The position numbers and the translations under genes are program-made. Below, one piece after another: positions 61,793 through 64,000 of a DNA stretch of 64,000 nt. Positions within the stretch are counted from its first letter, which is position 1. Every line of letters begins with the position of its first letter. Where the stretch lies: NCBI RefSeq assembly GCF_033001325.1, contig NZ_CP133111.1:2232001-2296000 (forward strand). The letters are read 5' to 3'. Source of the stretch: Rhodopseudomonas sp. BAL398 (lineage in GTDB: Bacteria; Pseudomonadota; Alphaproteobacteria; Rhizobiales; Xanthobacteraceae). The notes under the pieces are model-generated. The model worked only from the letters and a program-made list of their open reading frames with translations, was not told the DNA's origin and made no database searches.

Positions 61793-62572
61793 TTAGCCGC
61801 GCACGCTAAGCACGTGGCCACGCCGGGATTGGGCCGCAAGCGAGGCACTGTTGGCACGGGCTTCAAGCTCGGCGATCAGACGGTCGGCGTCGGCCGCAAT
61901 GTTGTCGGGGGCCTGAATCACCAGTCGCTGCAGCGCCCAGCGATAGGAGGCCACCCGCCGCTGCAGGCACTGTTCGACCCATTGCACGATCAGGGCATTT
62001 TCCTGCATCCGCGCCACCGCGTCGGCGCGTTCGCGCGGCGACAGATCGGAAATGAATTTCAGACTGGCGTTACGCTTGGCGTCGAGTTCGACCACCCGCG
62101 CGGCATTGGCGTAGAACGGATCGAACCGGGTGAGGTCGTCGCGGACATCGTCCATCAGCACGGCGTAACGCGAGGTATGCGATCGGTGCGGCTCGTCGAT
62201 CAGCATCCGGCCATAGGCGGTGCGATCGAACGGCGGCGCCTGCCGCCACGGCGCCGCGATCAACTGATAGTCGCCGAACACGCTCTTCCAGGCCGGCCGC
62301 GAATGCGGCGGCTCGATCAGCGGATAGGCCAGATCGCGCAGGCTGCGTTCGTTGTCGGTCAGCTGAAATTGCGATGCGTGCAGCCCGACGCTGCCGGTCG
62401 CCTCGGCGCCGATCCAGCGATGCATGTCGTCATTGACGAAATTCTGCCGGGTGCGACCGAAATCGCCGCCGCTGCAACCGCCAAGGGTCGCGCTCGCCAG
62501 CAGCGCCACGGCCAGCTGCCAGACAGCCCCGCGATCTGTGTTGATCGGGGCCGGATAAGTATTCGCCGGCAT
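61793..62572 (-). CDS. Lipoprotein of unknown function, 259 aa
   Basis: The start MPANTYPAPINTDRGAVWQL leads to AVALLASATLGGC with a lipobox at residue ~33. The body is helical, with RRVASYRWALQRLVIQAPDN near the end and many Arg/Asp residues. Conserved in Bradyrhizobiaceae as far as I recall, without known function. Convergent with the DUF1254 gene (21 bp between stops). Confidence 0.78.
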   Translation of the reverse strand: MPANTYPAPINTDRGAVWQLAVALLASATLGGCSGGDFGRTRQNFVNDDMHRWIGAEATGSVGLHASQFQLTDNERSLRDLAYPLIEPPHSRPAWKSVFGDYQLIAAPWRQAPPFDRTAYGRMLIDEPHRSHTSRYAVLMDDVRDDLTRFDPFYANAARVVELDAKRNASLKFISDLSPRERADAVARMQENALIVQWVEQCLQRRVASYRWALQRLVIQAPDNIAADADRLIAELEARANSASLAAQSRRGHVLSVRG

Positions 62573-62589
62573 CGAGGCGTTTCCCGCAA

Positions 62590-62790
62590 TCAGGAACGGG
62601 CCCTGCGACGTCGACCGCGGCGCGGCGCAGTCCCCTGCTCGGGTCCGCCCTCGCCATCGGATTCCGAATGGCGTTCGATCCGGACCACCGGCAGGATCAC
62701 CACCGTGCCCCCGCCCTGGCGCGGCGCAACCATGGTTGACCCCGAGCGACGCGACGCCGCATCCGCTGGAAATTCAATGATGGTGCCCAT
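62590..62790 (-). CDS. Small conserved protein, 66 aa
   Basis: MGTIIEFPADAASRRSGSTM and VVILPVVRIERHSESDGEGG define a small protein seen in related genomes, with an Arg-rich tail. It precedes the lipoprotein gene by 17 bp on the same strand and may be cotranscribed. Function unknown. Confidence 0.65.
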   Translation of the reverse strand: MGTIIEFPADAASRRSGSTMVAPRQGGGTVVILPVVRIERHSESDGEGGPEQGTAPRRGRRRRARS

Positions 62791-62976
62791 TTCAGTTCTC
62801 TCCGCGCCTATCGCCTCGGTCCGGCCGGCGCAGCCTCATTAAGGACAAGCATGGTTAATGGCATGTTAATGGTGGACAGCTTGCTCACCCGTTGCTCACC
62901 CGATCGGCGGCGCTGTTACCCGGTCGCGGTCCGCGTCTTGCAAGGAACTTTCCGCAGCGTTAATGTTTTGGCTACC

Positions 62977-63498
62977 ATGGCGGATTTTCGGTTCACCAGT
63001 CCAGGCAACGCCGCCCCGCGCATCGGCTCACACCCGATTGCCATCGCGGCGGCAACGCTGATCCTGATCATCGTTGGGATCGTCGCGGTCATGGTGTGGC
63101 GCAACGCCAACGGCGGCCTGCCCGAGCAGGAGCGGATCACCAAGGCCCAGCTGATCCAGGCCCGGGTGGTCCAGGTCTCCGAAGAGATGCGGGCCAAGGC
63201 CAAGGGGCTCGAACAAGCCCAACAGCAGTCGATTGATCAGCTCCAGGTGATGCAGGATCAGCTCAAAGAGCTCCGCCAAGCGCTGGCGGCGGAACGGACC
63301 AAGACCAAGCAACTGTCGGACGAAGTCGTCAGCCTCACCGAAACGCTGGATGGACTGCGGCAATCCTTTGCCAGCACCCAAGCTTCCGAAGCCAAGCCAG
63401 CGCTACGCCGCAAGCCCGCGGCGCGGCAGAGCCGCAGCCATGGCACGAAATCACGCAGCGGCGCGGCGGCGCAAAAGCGCGGGAAGCCGCGCAGTTAG
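62977..63498 (+). CDS. Membrane-anchored coiled-coil protein, 173 aa
   Basis: Start MADFRFTSPGNAAPRIGSHP was chosen; the frame to 62851 adds a Cys/Arg-rich stretch. One membrane helix, IAIAAATLILIIVGIVAVMV, is followed by a long coiled coil (QARVVQVSEEMRAKAKGLEQ and QLQVMQDQLKELRQALAAER). The tail is very basic. No family assigned. Confidence 0.72.
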   Translation: MADFRFTSPGNAAPRIGSHPIAIAAATLILIIVGIVAVMVWRNANGGLPEQERITKAQLIQARVVQVSEEMRAKAKGLEQAQQQSIDQLQVMQDQLKELRQALAAERTKTKQLSDEVVSLTETLDGLRQSFASTQASEAKPALRRKPAARQSRSHGTKSRSGAAAQKRGKPRS

Positions 63499-63624
63499 CC
63501 GAGCAGCGCCCCCTCCGGCCAGCAGAGCGTCTGGCGAAGCGAACTTTCTTGCCAAAAGAACTTAGGCTTAACCAATTCCGAGGATCGTCGCTCGCATTGC
63601 GGTGATCATTTTCAGGAGTTGGTA

Positions 63625-64000
63625 ATGCGTAAAGGTGTGGTTCTGGTTGCGGGCTGCAGCGTGCTGGCGGTCCTGATCGGACTGGGCGCAGGCCGTTCCT
63701 ATTTCAGCAGCAGACCGGTTGCGGTCGACACGCGGGCGACAGCCGGCCAGGCCGAATTGAGCACCGGGACGATCGCGTCGCGATGGCCTGGTGCGCCCGA
63801 AGCCGGTGACACGGCCACGGCGGCACCCAGCATCCAGCCCGTGGCCGCTACTGCCGCGCCCGCCAGGACTGACGTCGCCGCCACCGCTTGCGCCAATCCC
63901 GATGCGCTCGGCATTTCCAGGACCGTCGAGATCGACACCACCGGCGGACCGGGACTCGGCCTGTCGCAGTACAAGGATTACGATTTCCTGCAGCCCGGCG
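63625..64000 (+). CDS. Secreted protein, probable polysaccharide deacetylase (truncated by the right edge)
   Basis: ATG at 63625 follows CAGGAGTTGGTA. MRKGVVLVAGCSVLAVLIGL is an N-terminal hydrophobic anchor. A Pro/Ala/Thr-rich linker leads to CANPDALGISRTVEIDTTGG and QYKDYDFLQPG, which I recognise as the segment just before the catalytic TFDDGP of rhizobial chitin/polysaccharide deacetylases. The catalytic part lies outside the window. Confidence 0.7.
   Translation, partial: MRKGVVLVAGCSVLAVLIGLGAGRSYFSSRPVAVDTRATAGQAELSTGTIASRWPGAPEAGDTATAAPSIQPVAATAAPARTDVAATACANPDALGISRTVEIDTTGGPGLGLSQYKDYDFLQPG

Overview
The window is high-GC alphaproteobacterial chromosome. Gene content and recurring intergenic palindromes fit the Bradyrhizobium/Rhodopseudomonas group (Nitrobacteraceae): a cycHJ-type cytochrome c maturation operon, an RcGTA-type gene transfer agent (GTA) cluster, Flp pilin, YcgN, a GTG-started PBP1A, and DUF1214/DUF1254 and DUF3750 proteins. 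No rRNA, tRNA or CRISPR array was seen.

Layout. 1-3.8 kb holds ccmE (cut by the left edge), ccmI, a conserved hypothetical gene and a lipoprotein gene. 3.9-8.4 kb holds a decayed hicAB toxin-antitoxin locus whose toxin gene is split by a 3,943-bp element with 26-bp perfect terminal inverted repeats and an 8-bp target duplication. The element has a broken IS1595/ISXO2-type transposase and carries a Panacea-type toxin-antitoxin pair, a DUF6471 gene with a nearby palindrome, and three unknown genes. 8.5-10.7 kb is an OmpR/HAMP-kinase two-component pair.

10.7-12.1 kb is a GTA lysis pair (GH19 endolysin and 3-TM holin). 12.3-19.5 kb is a plus-strand island of a GT2 glycosyltransferase, two large polytopic membrane proteins and three methyltransferases. 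19.8-45.5 kb is a GTA structural cluster on the minus strand, in order from gp1/terminase near 45 kb to gp15 and DUF2793 near 20 kb. All expected head and tail genes are recognisable, but the cluster is interrupted at several gene boundaries. A 5-kb block between capsid and gp6 carries a trypsin-like protease, secreted proteins, a frameshifted HNH toxin and three DUF2019 genes. An HNH toxin/partner pair lies between protease and capsid. An orphan toxin tip with its partner gene lies between portal and gp3.5. A GIY-YIG gene lies among repeats between terminase and portal. Palindromic repeats occupy many remaining gaps.

45.6-52.6 kb holds small membrane proteins, an Flp pilin, a TAXI solute-binding protein, a DHA2 MFS transporter, a probable small RNA with anti-Shine-Dalgarno motifs, and DUF3750. 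52.8-57.4 kb is a co-directional patatin / subtilisin / metallo-beta-lactamase cassette of unknown role. 57.5-64 kb is housekeeping and envelope: YcgN, PBP1A, DUF1214-DUF1254, a lipoprotein, a coiled-coil membrane protein and the start of a polysaccharide deacetylase-like gene.

The most notable observations are (i) toxin-immunity-like modules sharing one leader inside the GTA head genes, (ii) the toxin-antitoxin-carrying IS1595-like element that split a hicA gene, (iii) the patatin/protease/MBL cassette, and (iv) the putative alpha-r14-like small RNA. All functional statements rest on motif recognition by eye.
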